Of a stretch of DNA of 64,000 nt, positions 46,657 through 56,100 are shown piece by piece. A program made the translations under genes and the position numbers. This stretch comes from Calothrix membranacea FACHB-236 (lineage in GTDB: Bacteria > Cyanobacteriota > Cyanobacteriia > Cyanobacteriales > Nostocaceae). The notes under the pieces were generated by a model. That model made no database searches, was not told the DNA's origin, and saw only the letters and a list, made by a program, of their open reading frames with translations. Location: positions 1 to 64,000 of the forward strand of contig NZ_JACJPX010000033.1 in the NCBI RefSeq assembly GCF_014696315.1, read 5' to 3'. Positions within the stretch are counted from its first letter, which is position 1; the number at the start of each line of letters is the position of its first letter.

Positions 46657-47193
46657 ATGCAAACCAAGATTTACAGGAGTTGGCTAAATCGCTCAGGTAA
46701 TGGCTTTACAAGTTTAGTGTTAATATTGGTAACTTTATTTTCTTGGTCGTCACCAGTTAATATTGACTCCAAATTTGCTCAAGCCAGTGCTGCTGCAATA
46801 GATAATCAGCAAAAAGTAGCTCAACCTCAAAAAAAATCCCCAACTCGTTGGATTGAAATTGACTTATCTAAGCAACGTTTATTTGCTTGGGAAGGTAAAA
46901 AGCTAGTTTACTCATACCGTATTTCTACTGGTAAACGCGCAACCCCTACACCCAAAGGTAAATTTGCAATTAATTCTAAGTATCGCCTTAACCGAATGCG
47001 GGGCGAAGACTACGACATTCCTGATGTCCCTTATGCTATGTATTTTTATGAAGGCTATGCCATTCACGGTGCTTACTGGCATAACAATTTTGGTACTCCA
47101 GTTAGCCACGGTTGTGTAAACTTGCGAGTTAAGCAAGCTCGTCAACTGTACAACTGGGCAAAAGTTGGGACTTTAGTAGTAGTACATAAATAG
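46657..47193 (+). CDS. Secreted L,D-transpeptidase (YkuD domain), second paralogue
   Basis: The 178-residue protein has a signal segment (about 17-36) and a YkuD domain with [20 protein letters not shown]. From SKQRLxAWEGK to the C-terminus it follows the protein at 45381 almost position by position; the signal regions differ. AAGGTGAG lies ahead of ATG 46657. The pair looks like a tandem duplication with an expanded spacer, possibly giving one constitutive and one regulated enzyme. Confidence 0.92.
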   Translation: MQTKIYRSWLNRSGNGFTSLVLILVTLFSWSSPVNIDSKFAQASAAAIDNQQKVAQPQKKSPTRWIEIDLSKQRLFAWEGKKLVYSYRISTGKRATPTPKGKFAINSKYRLNRMRGEDYDIPDVPYAMYFYEGYAIHGAYWHNNFGTPVSHGCVNLRVKQARQLYNWAKVGTLVVVHK

Positions 47194-47220
47194 ATCTTTT
47201 CTCAAAATCTGATTCCCATA

Positions 47221-47380
47221 AGATGCGTTGGCGCGTTCGCGTAGCGTCTCGTAGAGAAGCAACTTGTCATCAGACATCGCTGCGTCTATGCGGCGTAGCT
47301 CATTCTCATCTAAAATCTGTCTTGAAAAGTTTGCAAGGGCGGGGGGAACCCGTCCAACGCACTGGCTCAACTTTTCGCAA
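47221..47380. repeat. Composite of dispersed GC-rich repeats between a transpeptidase gene and hisS
   Basis: It contains GCGTTCGCGTAGCGTCTCG followed by TAGAGAAG, and GGGGGGAACCCGTCCAACGC followed by ACTGGCTC. Both are motifs I recognise as frequent in Nostoc-type intergenic DNA. The GC content is much higher than the neighbouring spacers. No gene is supported here. Confidence 0.6.
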
Positions 47381-47412
47381 AATCTCAAGTCTAAAACTGG
47401 TAGTGTAAGGTT

Positions 47413-48804
47413 ATGGCAAAAGGTGACAAGATTAATTTTTCTACCCCTAGCGGGTTTCCGGAGTTTCTTCCTAGTGAAAAACGCCTGGAAGTATATTTAC
47501 TAGATATTATCCGCAGAGTTTTTGAAAGTTATGGGTTCACGCCCATCGAAACCCCTGCTGTAGAACGCTTAGAAGTACTACAAGCAAAAGGGAATCAGGG
47601 TGATAACATTATTTATGGTATCGACCCCATCCTGCCACCAAACCGCCAAGCAGAAAGAGACAAAGCAGGGGAAACTGGTTCTGAAGCTAGGGCTTTAAAA
47701 TTCGATCAAACAGTTCCGTTAGCAGCATACATTGCCCGTCACCTCAACGAATTAACCTTTCCCTTTGCGCGCTATCAAATGGATGTTGTGTTTCGGGGTG
47801 AACGCGCCAAAGATGGACGTTTCCGCCAATTTCGCCAATGTGATATTGATGTGGTGGCTCGCAGTCAACTCAGCTTGCTTTATGATGCTCAGATGCCTGC
47901 AATTATTACCGAGATATTTGAAGCCATTAATATTGGTGATTTTATCATTCGGATAAATAACCGCAAAATTCTCACAGGATTTTTTCAATCTTTAGGCATA
48001 GCTGAAAATCAAATTAAAACTTGTATTAGTATTATCGATGATTTAGAGAAAATTGGTGAAGCCAAAGTCAAACAAAAATTAGACAAAGAAGGCATTTCAC
48101 CAGAGCAAACCCAAAACATTATTGAGTTTATTAATATTAAAGGTAGTGTAGATGAAGTATTAGATAAACTCAAACATCTGTCACAAAATCTCCCCGATGC
48201 CGAACAATTTAATCTAGGTGTTAACGAAATCGAAACTGTAATTGCCGGAGTAAGGAATTTGGGCGTTCCCGAAAAACGTTTCTGTATTGATTTATCAATT
48301 GCTCGAGGTTTGAATTACTATACTGGCACAGTTTACGAAACAACTCTCATCGGACATGAAGCTTTAGGCAGTATCTGTTCTGGTGGCAGATATGAAGAAT
48401 TAGTGGGAATGTTTATCGGTGAGAAAATGCCTGGTGTCGGCATTTCCATTGGCTTAACTCGCTTAATTAGTCGCTTGCTAAAAGCCGATATTTTAAAGAC
48501 TCTACCTGCAACCCCAGCGCAATTAGTAGTAGTAAATATGCAAGAAGATTTGATGCCAACTTATTTAAAAGTTTCGCAACAGTTGCGCCAAGCTGGCATT
48601 AACGTAGTTACAAACTTTGAAAAGCGCCCTTTAGGTAAACAATTCCAAGCAGCAGACAAGCAAGGAATTAGATTTTGTGTAATTATTGGTGCTGACGAAG
48701 CAGCAGCACAAAAATCATCGCTGAAAGATTTGCAAACAGGCGAACAAGTAGAAGTTAGTTTAGAAAACTTAGCAGAGGAAGTCAAAAGCAGACTAGGTAA
48801 TTAA
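47413..48804 (+). CDS. hisS: Histidyl-tRNA synthetase
   Basis: This 463-residue class II synthetase charges tRNA-His. Motif 2 is in FARYQMDVVFRGERAKDGRFRQF, followed by QCDIDVV. The histidine-specific motifs are LSIARGLNYYTG and GGRYEELVG, motif 3 is GVGISIGLTRL, and the anticodon-binding domain covers the last 90 residues (VVNMQEDLMPTYLKVSQQLR). It is about 40 residues longer than the E. coli enzyme owing to the SEARALKFD region and the middle insertion. ATG 47413 follows AAGG. It is an essential core gene if it is the only copy. Confidence 0.95.
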   Translation: MAKGDKINFSTPSGFPEFLPSEKRLEVYLLDIIRRVFESYGFTPIETPAVERLEVLQAKGNQGDNIIYGIDPILPPNRQAERDKAGETGSEARALKFDQTVPLAAYIARHLNELTFPFARYQMDVVFRGERAKDGRFRQFRQCDIDVVARSQLSLLYDAQMPAIITEIFEAINIGDFIIRINNRKILTGFFQSLGIAENQIKTCISIIDDLEKIGEAKVKQKLDKEGISPEQTQNIIEFINIKGSVDEVLDKLKHLSQNLPDAEQFNLGVNEIETVIAGVRNLGVPEKRFCIDLSIARGLNYYTGTVYETTLIGHEALGSICSGGRYEELVGMFIGEKMPGVGISIGLTRLISRLLKADILKTLPATPAQLVVVNMQEDLMPTYLKVSQQLRQAGINVVTNFEKRPLGKQFQAADKQGIRFCVIIGADEAAAQKSSLKDLQTGEQVEVSLENLAEEVKSRLGN

Positions 48805-48885
48805 AAATTTATTTACAATGTGAAGTGCGTTAAAAACTTGACGCACTATATCATTTTAAGTATTGAGTGTGTAAATCCTAAATTC

Positions 48886-49788
48886 ATGAACAACCAATAC
48901 AATTCTGAAAGAGAAGACGAGGCTGATGACTTTTTGCATATAGCCCCTGTTAAGGAAGATTGGGGTGGAGATGGAAGAGGGAGGATGAACTTATCAGGAA
49001 GATGTACAGCTATCTCCAAAGAATACTTACCTCGTCAATATCAATTTTTTGACACAAATACTGTACCAGAAGAACAAGGTTGGCGAATTAAAGGAATGCC
49101 GGATGATGTAGCACCTGGCAGCCGTAGATTATTAACTTGGAATGAGTTTGGTGCTTCGACATCCAGAGTTATTTTACAATCAGAATTTAAAGCCCCATCT
49201 GGTATATTTACATCTGACTTAGAGCTTTTTGTACTCAAGGGTAAAATTCAAATTGGTGAATGGCAACTTACTAAGCATTGCTATTCTTTTATTCCCGCAG
49301 GAGTGAAGTTAGGTGATTGGCAAGTACTAGGCGGTGAAGAAGTTGAAATTCTTTGGATGGAAAACGGCAATGCACAATATAGAAATCTACAAGATAATCA
49401 TCCAAATACTAAGTTAAATGAATTTATCCCAGTATTAGATAGTAAGTTATTACCTTGGGGTAAAACAGACACAGTTCAATTTGAGGTAGCGAAGAAAAAA
49501 TATTTGCGGAAAGATGCTAACGGGGGTGGAGTGTGGCTACTAGCTATTTTGCCTCATTATGACGGTCTCAAGCAAATTATACAATCATACAATGAAGAGG
49601 CATATGGTTTATTTGGATATGTTGAAATGGGAAAATACTGTTTTGGAAAGGATCACTTTGGCTATAGTCCTAGCTTTAGTACTCTTCCTCGACATATATC
49701 AGATGATGGCGGCTTATTCTTTATTCGAGTTGATAGGGATTTATCAAAAGTAGGTACAGTTTTATCATATGAACCTGGAGATACCTAA
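48886..49788 (+). CDS. Cupin-like protein (DUF4437-type)
   Basis: The 300-residue protein appears to contain two beta-barrel cupin-like halves (SDLELFVLKGKIQIGEWQL with HCYSFIPAGVKLGDW; GLFGYVEMGKYCFGKDHFGYSP). Metal-ligand His residues are sparse, so the barrel may bind a ligand rather than be a classical dioxygenase. ATG 48886 gives MNNQYNSERE; the longer frame to 48820 runs into the hisS spacer. The stop overlaps the start of the next gene by one base (TAATG), so both are co-translated. Substrate unknown. Confidence 0.65.
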   Translation: MNNQYNSEREDEADDFLHIAPVKEDWGGDGRGRMNLSGRCTAISKEYLPRQYQFFDTNTVPEEQGWRIKGMPDDVAPGSRRLLTWNEFGASTSRVILQSEFKAPSGIFTSDLELFVLKGKIQIGEWQLTKHCYSFIPAGVKLGDWQVLGGEEVEILWMENGNAQYRNLQDNHPNTKLNEFIPVLDSKLLPWGKTDTVQFEVAKKKYLRKDANGGGVWLLAILPHYDGLKQIIQSYNEEAYGLFGYVEMGKYCFGKDHFGYSPSFSTLPRHISDDGGLFFIRVDRDLSKVGTVLSYEPGDT

Positions 49789-50246
49789 TGATTAGATCAA
49801 GTAATTTTGGTATTCTTTCTGGATTGATAGTTTCAGCTTTGATTTTCACCTTTTCTGCTTTTGTAGAGCCTGGAAATTTTGCAGTATCAGCTGAACCCGT
49901 ACCAAATAATTCTGCTAATACCCAATCCAAGAAAGTTGTGGCACGGATTTGGCATGGTACAACTCCGGCATCGAAAGCAGATGAATACTATACCTATTTG
50001 GTAGAAGCAGGAATTAAAAAAATCGAGTCAATTCTTGGTAATTTGGGGACGCAAGTACTTCGTCGCACTAATGGCAATAATACAGAATTTACTGTGATTT
50101 CTTACTGGGAATCACGAGATGCAATTCGTAAGTTTGCTGGTAACGACATTGAAAAAGTCAGACCTCTTCCTAGAGATAACGAATATCTCATCAACCCTGA
50201 AACCACAGTTAAACACTTTGATGTCATGATAGACGATCGCAAATAA
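49788..50246 (+). CDS. Exported ABM-like (antibiotic biosynthesis monooxygenase fold) protein
   Basis: The 152-residue protein has a signal peptide (about residues 1-36, ending AVSAEP) and a dimeric alpha/beta-barrel-like domain (ARIWHGTTPASKADEYYTYLVEAG, VISYWESRDAIRKFAG). ABM-fold proteins include monooxygenases and haem-degrading enzymes; the fold alone does not define activity. It is coupled to the cupin-like gene by a one-base overlap. Directly after its stop, a 21-bp repeat array continues in the same frame. Confidence 0.72.
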   Translation: MIRSSNFGILSGLIVSALIFTFSAFVEPGNFAVSAEPVPNNSANTQSKKVVARIWHGTTPASKADEYYTYLVEAGIKKIESILGNLGTQVLRRTNGNNTEFTVISYWESRDAIRKFAGNDIEKVRPLPRDNEYLINPETTVKHFDVMIDDRK

Positions 50247-50252
50247 TTTCAG

Positions 50253-50420
50253 GTCGTTACATTAGCAATGTCAGTGGTTGCATTAACAATGTCAGTCGTT
50301 GCATTAACAATGTCAACCGATACATTAGCAATGTCAGTCGTTACATTAACAATGTCAACCGATACATTAACAATGTCAGTCGTTACATTAGCAATGTTAA
50401 CCGATACATTAACAATGCTG
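50253..50420. repeat. Minisatellite: eight 21-bp units
   Basis: Eight adjacent units, each with the core ACATTARCAATGTCA or close variants, alternate GTCGTT- and ACCGAT-type beginnings. Because 21 is a multiple of three, frames stay open: the frame of the upstream gene reads on past its TAA as (V/T)(V/D)(T/A)L(A/T)M(S/L) repeats to a TAG at about 50445, and another frame reads RYINNVN/RYISNVS units. There are no spacers, so it is not a CRISPR array. Confidence 0.9.
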
Positions 50421-50535
50421 ATGAAGCAACTTGTGTGTACACCTTAGCCCCGCAAGCAGGGCGGGGATGTTTGTTAGATATTTTGGCTGTAGACAATACT
50501 GGGGTGGGGTAATGCGGATCTTGATTAGCCGATGA

Positions 50536-51351
50536 TTAATTTTGCAGAAAATTGACTAATAATTTTAATATTTCTGTTGACATTTGATTTACCATCCACA
50601 GGTTTCCGCCTTCTAATTCCACACTTTGACTATGAGAAATTACTTCCTTGAGCCAAGATTGATTCTCTGCTTTGGCTAAACCAGCTTTTTCTAATGGTTC
50701 TAATACCTTGTCTCCCGACATAATCAAAGTCGGAGAGTTAATTAAACGAAATCTTTCTGGAGCCGAAAGACAATAGTTTGCTACTGCAACACCAGGATAT
50801 ATAGTAGAACCGAAAGATTTTAAATCATCTAAAACACAACGGTGATTTAACTCTCCTGTGCCGACATAATTTGCTCGAGCTAGCCATCTTTTCATCAAAT
50901 GAGAGCCATCTTCTTGCACTTGATATCCCTGAGAATATTGCTGGAGAATTTTGTCTTGTTCTTCTGCATCAAATCCAACTACATTACAGAGAATGAGTTT
51001 TTGGACTCGTTCTGGATAGGCAGCTGCAACTTCTCCAGCAATATAACCCCCTGTCAGACTACCGAAAATGCTGGCTTTTTTTATGCCTAACTCGTCCAAA
51101 AGTGCGATCGCATTTTTGGCATAGTCTGCAACGGAGTAAACTCTGGGTGGTTTGTCGGAATCACCCAACCCCATTAAATCCATTGCAATTACTAAGTTCG
51201 TGGCTGCCAAACTCGGCATCAATTCTTTAAATTCATCACTACTGCGGGGAGTCATGTGCAGTAAAAGTATTGCTTCACCTTCTCCACCTATACGGTAAAG
51301 AATTTGTCCATCTTCTGTATCTAAAAAAGCTCTTTTGATACGTTGGCTCAT
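50536..51351 (-). CDS. Alpha/beta-hydrolase-fold protein with apparently lost catalytic Ser and His
   Basis: The 271-residue protein has a clear alpha/beta-hydrolase fold: LLLHMTPRSSDEF (oxyanion region), MDLMGLGDSDKPP, a nucleophile-elbow region IFGSLTGGYIAGEVAAAYPERV, and SPTLIMSGDKVLEP. The expected G-x-S-x-G is GSLTG, which puts Leu99 where Ser should be, and the C-terminal catalytic His position reads LEGGNLW, with Asn250. Asp213 remains. It is therefore probably not a normal esterase; it may bind a ligand or use different chemistry. It follows the amidohydrolase gene by 26 bases on the same strand. Confidence 0.82.
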   Translation of the reverse strand: MSQRIKRAFLDTEDGQILYRIGGEGEAILLLHMTPRSSDEFKELMPSLAATNLVIAMDLMGLGDSDKPPRVYSVADYAKNAIALLDELGIKKASIFGSLTGGYIAGEVAAAYPERVQKLILCNVVGFDAEEQDKILQQYSQGYQVQEDGSHLMKRWLARANYVGTGELNHRCVLDDLKSFGSTIYPGVAVANYCLSAPERFRLINSPTLIMSGDKVLEPLEKAGLAKAENQSWLKEVISHSQSVELEGGNLWMVNQMSTEILKLLVNFLQN

Positions 51352-51377
51352 TTTTTATACTTCCTAGGACGATACAA

Positions 51378-52865
51378 CTAAGTATTTAAGCCACTATGGG
51401 AACGTTTCAAATAACGTCCAGTAGGCGAACCTAAAACTTGACCATTGTTGTAAATCAAATTTCCCCGTAAAAAGGTACTCTTCACCTTACCAGTTAACTC
51501 TACACCTTCAAAAGGTGTGTAACCTTGTTGTGATTTCGACTCAACCGCACGTACCACAAAGCTTTCAGTGGGATTTACTAATACTAAATCCGCATCATAA
51601 CCAATAGCAATATCCCCTTTTTCTAACAAGCCAAAACGCCTTGATGGGTTCCAAGATAGTAACTTAGCCATGTGGTTGTAAGACATTCCTCGCTTACTTC
51701 CTTCACTGACAACACCAGAAAGTAAATATTCCGTACCACCAAAACCAGATTTGGCTAACCAAATATTATTCGGGGATTTTGCACTGCGTTTTTGTTCAGC
51801 AGAACAGCAAGCATGATCGCTAACTATCCAATCTACTTGATGATTGAGTACTGCTTGCCATAAATATTCCACATCAGCACGGGGACGAATTGGGGGGTTA
51901 ACTTTTGCCCAAGTACTATTAGGAGTATCGACATCTAAGAGTAAATGTCCTACAGTAACTTCGCGCCGAAAATTAATATGAGGAAAAGCAGTTTGCATAG
52001 TTAAAGCTGCTTCCATTGCTTTCCGCGAACTGAGATGTAATAAATTGATATTTGCACAGTTGGTTTCATGTGCTAAATATGAAGCGATGCAAATTGCTAA
52101 ACCTTCGGAATGTGGCGGACGGGCTGCACTGTATGCTTTTAGTCCACTCAGGCTAGTATCATTTTCAACTATTTTGGTGTAGGCATTAAGAATTTCTGCT
52201 ACTTCGCAATGCAAACTCAAACTAATAGTATCTCGCGCTGCTGGATGTGCTTCCATTAAGCGAGTGAGTCCGCGCATAATAAATTCAAAATGGGCAAAGT
52301 CATAGCGTTCCTCTTTATTAATCATTAAAAAGAGATTTTGCTGGTCTGATAAACCATGCAAACCATAACCACCATAAAACATAAAAATTTTAAACGAAGA
52401 TACCCCATGTTCTTCATAGAGTAGTGGGATTTCTTCAATATGCTGTTTAGCTATAGGTGCAATGTGGTAACTATAATCAACAAAAAAATTACCTGCAGAT
52501 AATGCCAATACTTCTGGAAAAAAATCTTTGTAAGCGCCGCCTTTATTGAGATAATACTGCCCTGTGCGAATGTAATTTAAGCTTGTAGTTACGCCTCCCA
52601 TTGCAGCAGCTTTACTTTCTGTTACAGCATCTTGATCTAGAGGTTGATAGATACCAATGTGCATATGGGCATCAACAACTCCAGGAAATCCTAGCAAGTT
52701 TTGGGCATCAAATACTTGTTGACTTTTATCTGGGCTAATATGAGGAGAAATCTCGATAAATTTCCCATCCTTAATGCCTAAATCTAGTAGTTCGACCGTA
52801 TCATTATGAGGACGAACTACGCGCACATTTTTGATAATTAAATCTAATAGAAAAGCTTCAGACAT
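51378..52865 (-). CDS. Cyclic amidohydrolase (dihydropyrimidinase/hydantoinase/allantoinase-like)
   Basis: This 495-residue metal-dependent hydrolase of the amidohydrolase superfamily has HxH ligands in VVDAHMHIG, a likely carboxylated Lys in SSFKIFMFYGG, further ligands in SLHCEVAE and LLHLSSRKA, and the catalytic Asp in IVSDHACC, followed by a C-terminal beta-sandwich (ADLVLVNPTESF). Such enzymes open cyclic amides such as dihydropyrimidines, hydantoins or allantoin. ATG 52865 has GAGG eight bases upstream; the frame before it begins with TTG. It forms an operon with the alpha/beta-hydrolase-fold gene. Confidence 0.87.
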   Translation of the reverse strand: MSEAFLLDLIIKNVRVVRPHNDTVELLDLGIKDGKFIEISPHISPDKSQQVFDAQNLLGFPGVVDAHMHIGIYQPLDQDAVTESKAAAMGGVTTSLNYIRTGQYYLNKGGAYKDFFPEVLALSAGNFFVDYSYHIAPIAKQHIEEIPLLYEEHGVSSFKIFMFYGGYGLHGLSDQQNLFLMINKEERYDFAHFEFIMRGLTRLMEAHPAARDTISLSLHCEVAEILNAYTKIVENDTSLSGLKAYSAARPPHSEGLAICIASYLAHETNCANINLLHLSSRKAMEAALTMQTAFPHINFRREVTVGHLLLDVDTPNSTWAKVNPPIRPRADVEYLWQAVLNHQVDWIVSDHACCSAEQKRSAKSPNNIWLAKSGFGGTEYLLSGVVSEGSKRGMSYNHMAKLLSWNPSRRFGLLEKGDIAIGYDADLVLVNPTESFVVRAVESKSQQGYTPFEGVELTGKVKSTFLRGNLIYNNGQVLGSPTGRYLKRSHSGLNT

Positions 52866-53116
52866 AGTAGACCTCAAAGTTAAATTAGTATAGTACTCAA
52901 AGTTGATATCAGTACAAAAAATGTAATTTTATTCAACCATTGTACAAGTTAAGCTTATATAGCAATCTCGATTTGATTCCGGAAATGACTTGGGTGATGA
53001 GCTTAGTACAAGCCAAGTAGAAAAATTTATACTGTAAATTTAGTTACTTATTGTGATTAACACTTGCTTGATGGGCAAACTTAACTGAGAAGTTATCAAA
53101 GAGTTAGGTTTTGCTG
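52866..53116. other. Spacer between divergent amidohydrolase and giant kinase genes
   Basis: This 251-base AT-rich spacer holds the promoters of both divergent genes. No ORF, repeat or clear consensus promoter is evident. Confidence 0.45.
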
Positions 53117-56100
53117 ATGAACATGGTGGCTGATGGCACTGTAGCGATCGCTGGTTACTCAATTACAAAACCAATTTATGCGGGTACGCGAACACTGATA
53201 TATCAAGCAAACCGCAACATAGATCAAATGCCCGTAGTCATCAAACTGATGCGGAATGAATACCCCAGTTTTAACGAAATTGTTCAGTTCCGTAACCAGT
53301 ACACCATTACCAAAAACTTAGACTTACCGGGAATTCTCAAAATTTACAGTCTGGAAGCATATCGCAATGGTTATGCCCTGATCATGGAAGATATGGGGGG
53401 CATTTCTCTTAAAGATTGGATAGTACAAAAACAAGGCGACATTATCGATGATTTCCTCAGTGTTGCTATTCAAATTGCCACTCATTTAGAAGCCATACAT
53501 CGCCACAGAGTTATCCACAAAGATATCAAACCTAGCAATATTCTAATTAATCCCCAAACCCATCAGATAAAACTGATTGATTTTACTGTTGCTTCTCTCT
53601 TACCAAAGGAAACCCCCCAGCTACAAAATCCCAATATTTTAGAAGGAACTCTGGCATATATTTCTCCCGAACAAACTGGCAGAATGAATCGGGGCATAGA
53701 TTACCGCAGCGATTTTTATGCTTTAGGTGTGACTTTTTATGAACTGCTAACAGCGAGATTACCATTTTCATCTACCGATCCGATGGAGTTGTTACACTCC
53801 CATATTGCCAAAATTGCCCCTCAAGTTCATACAATAAATCCATCTATTCCACTGACTATTTCTAATATTATTGCTAAATTAATGGCAAAAAATGCCGAAG
53901 ATAGATATCAGGGTGCTGCCGGATTAAGGCATGATTTAGAAATTTCTTTAGCTCAGTATCAAACAACAAAAAATATAGTTGAAATTCCCTTAGGCAGTCG
54001 GGATATTTACGAGCATTTCTTGATTCCTGAAAAATTATATGGACGTACAAGCGCAGTTGAAACGCTACTCAAAGCATTTGACAGGGTGAGTACTGGTGCT
54101 ACAGAAATGCTGCTGGTTGCAGGTTGTTCGGGAATTGGTAAAACTGCTGTTATTAATGAAGTCCATAAACCGATTGTGCGGCAACGAGGTTATTTTATTA
54201 AAGGTAAATACGACCAATTTCAACGGAATATACCTTTTTTAGGATTTGTACAAGCTTTTCAAGATTTGATGAGTCAAATTCTGAGTGAAAGCGATACACA
54301 AATAAAAGTTTGGCGTAGCAAGATTCTCTCGGCTGTGGGTGATAACGGGCAAGTGATTATTGATGTGATTCCGGGATTAGAAAATATTATCGGTAAACAA
54401 CCGCTTGTTACGGAATTATCTGGTAACTCTGCTCAAAATCGGTTTAATTTATTATTTCAAAAATTTACGCAGGTTTTTACCACTCAAGAACATCCATTAG
54501 TCATATTTTTAGATGATTTGCAATGGTCAGATTTAGCATCATTAAAACTTTTAGAACTATTGATGAATGATGCTGGTAGCTTATTGTTGATTGGCTGTTA
54601 TCGTGATCATGAAGTGTCACCTGCTCATCCGTTAATTTTAACTGTGCAAGGAGTTAAAAAAACAGGTTTAACAGTTAACAAAATTACATTAAATAATCTC
54701 AGCCAAGCAGATATTAATCATTTAGTAGCTGATACATTGAGTTGTGATGAAATTGTGGCTCAACCCTTGGCCAATTTAGTTTATCAAAAAACTCAAGGTA
54801 ATCCATTTTTTGCTAGGCAATTTCTTAAATTTTTATACGAAGAAAAGCTCATTACTTTTGATAGCGATGCTAGATATTGGCAATGTGATATTGCTCAGGT
54901 AAAAGCCATTGCCATTATTGATGATGTAGTAGAATTTATGGCGCTGCAATTGCAAAAGTTACCACCAGCAACTCAAGATGTGTTGAAATTGGCGGCTTGT
55001 ATTGGCGCTCAGTTTGATTTAAACACATTAGCGATCGCATCTGCGCGATCGCCTGCAGCAACGGCTGCTGATTTGTGGAAAGCGCTACAGGATGGATTTT
55101 TGCTTCCCACGAGTGAAATCTATAAGTTCTTTACTGACGCTGATGATTTACCGACATCTGTTATTCCATCAGCGGCTAACCCAACTTATAAATTTTTGCA
55201 CGATCGCATCCATGAAGCTGCCTATTCCTTAATTCCTGACGAGCGCAAACAGTCTACCCACCTGAGAATTGGGCAGTTACTACTACAAAGTATACCTGTG
55301 TCAGAGCAGGAAGCCAGGATTTTTGATATTGTCAATCACCTGAATCGTGGTATCGAGGTAATTAGTACCACCGCACAACGTCAAGAACTCATCCTGCTTA
55401 ACTTCATGGCTGGGAAAAAAGCCAGAACTGCAACTGCTTATGGGGCGGCTGTTAACTATTTTGCGATCGCGAAAAGTCTGTTACCTGTCAACCACTGGCA
55501 ACGACAATATCATCTGAGTTTAGATATTTATCATGCTGCGGCTGAAGCCGCTTATCTTAGTGGCGATACTTCCCAAATGGAGCAACTGCTTGATGAGATT
55601 TTCCAAAATGCTGAATCTTTACTAGATACAATCACAGCTTACGAAATTAGGCTCAATAGCTATACCGTTAATCATCAACCCACACAATCAGTAGCGATGG
55701 GATTAGAGGCTCTAAAACAATTAGGAGTCAAATTTCCCCAAAAAGTAACGAAATTACATATAATTTTAGCTTTGCTGCAAATCAAGCTAGCTTTAAGGCG
55801 TAAAAATATCCAGGATTTACTCAGACTACCTCCCATGCAAAACCCTACCGCTTTAGCAAAGATGTCTTTGTTAAGCAGTATCGTCACAGCTAGCTATATG
55901 TGCGAACCCAATTTACACCTACTGATTATTTTGAAACAGCTGGAACTGTCACTGCGCTATGGCAATTCTGCTTTCACCGCTACAGCTTACGCCGCCTATG
56001 GTTTTATTCTCTGCATGATGGGTGATATAGAAATTGGCTATCAATTTGGTGAACTAGGGCTGCGGTTAACAGAAAACGGTTTGGGTAAGCAATTTCGCAC

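Noticed and set aside
47173-47503. ORFs of 61-79 codons between the transpeptidase gene and hisS
   Set aside because: They are read from dispersed GC-rich repeats and run into the hisS gene in a wrong frame.
50253-50420. Possible CRISPR array
   Set aside because: The 21-bp units are directly adjacent with no unique spacers, so this is a minisatellite.
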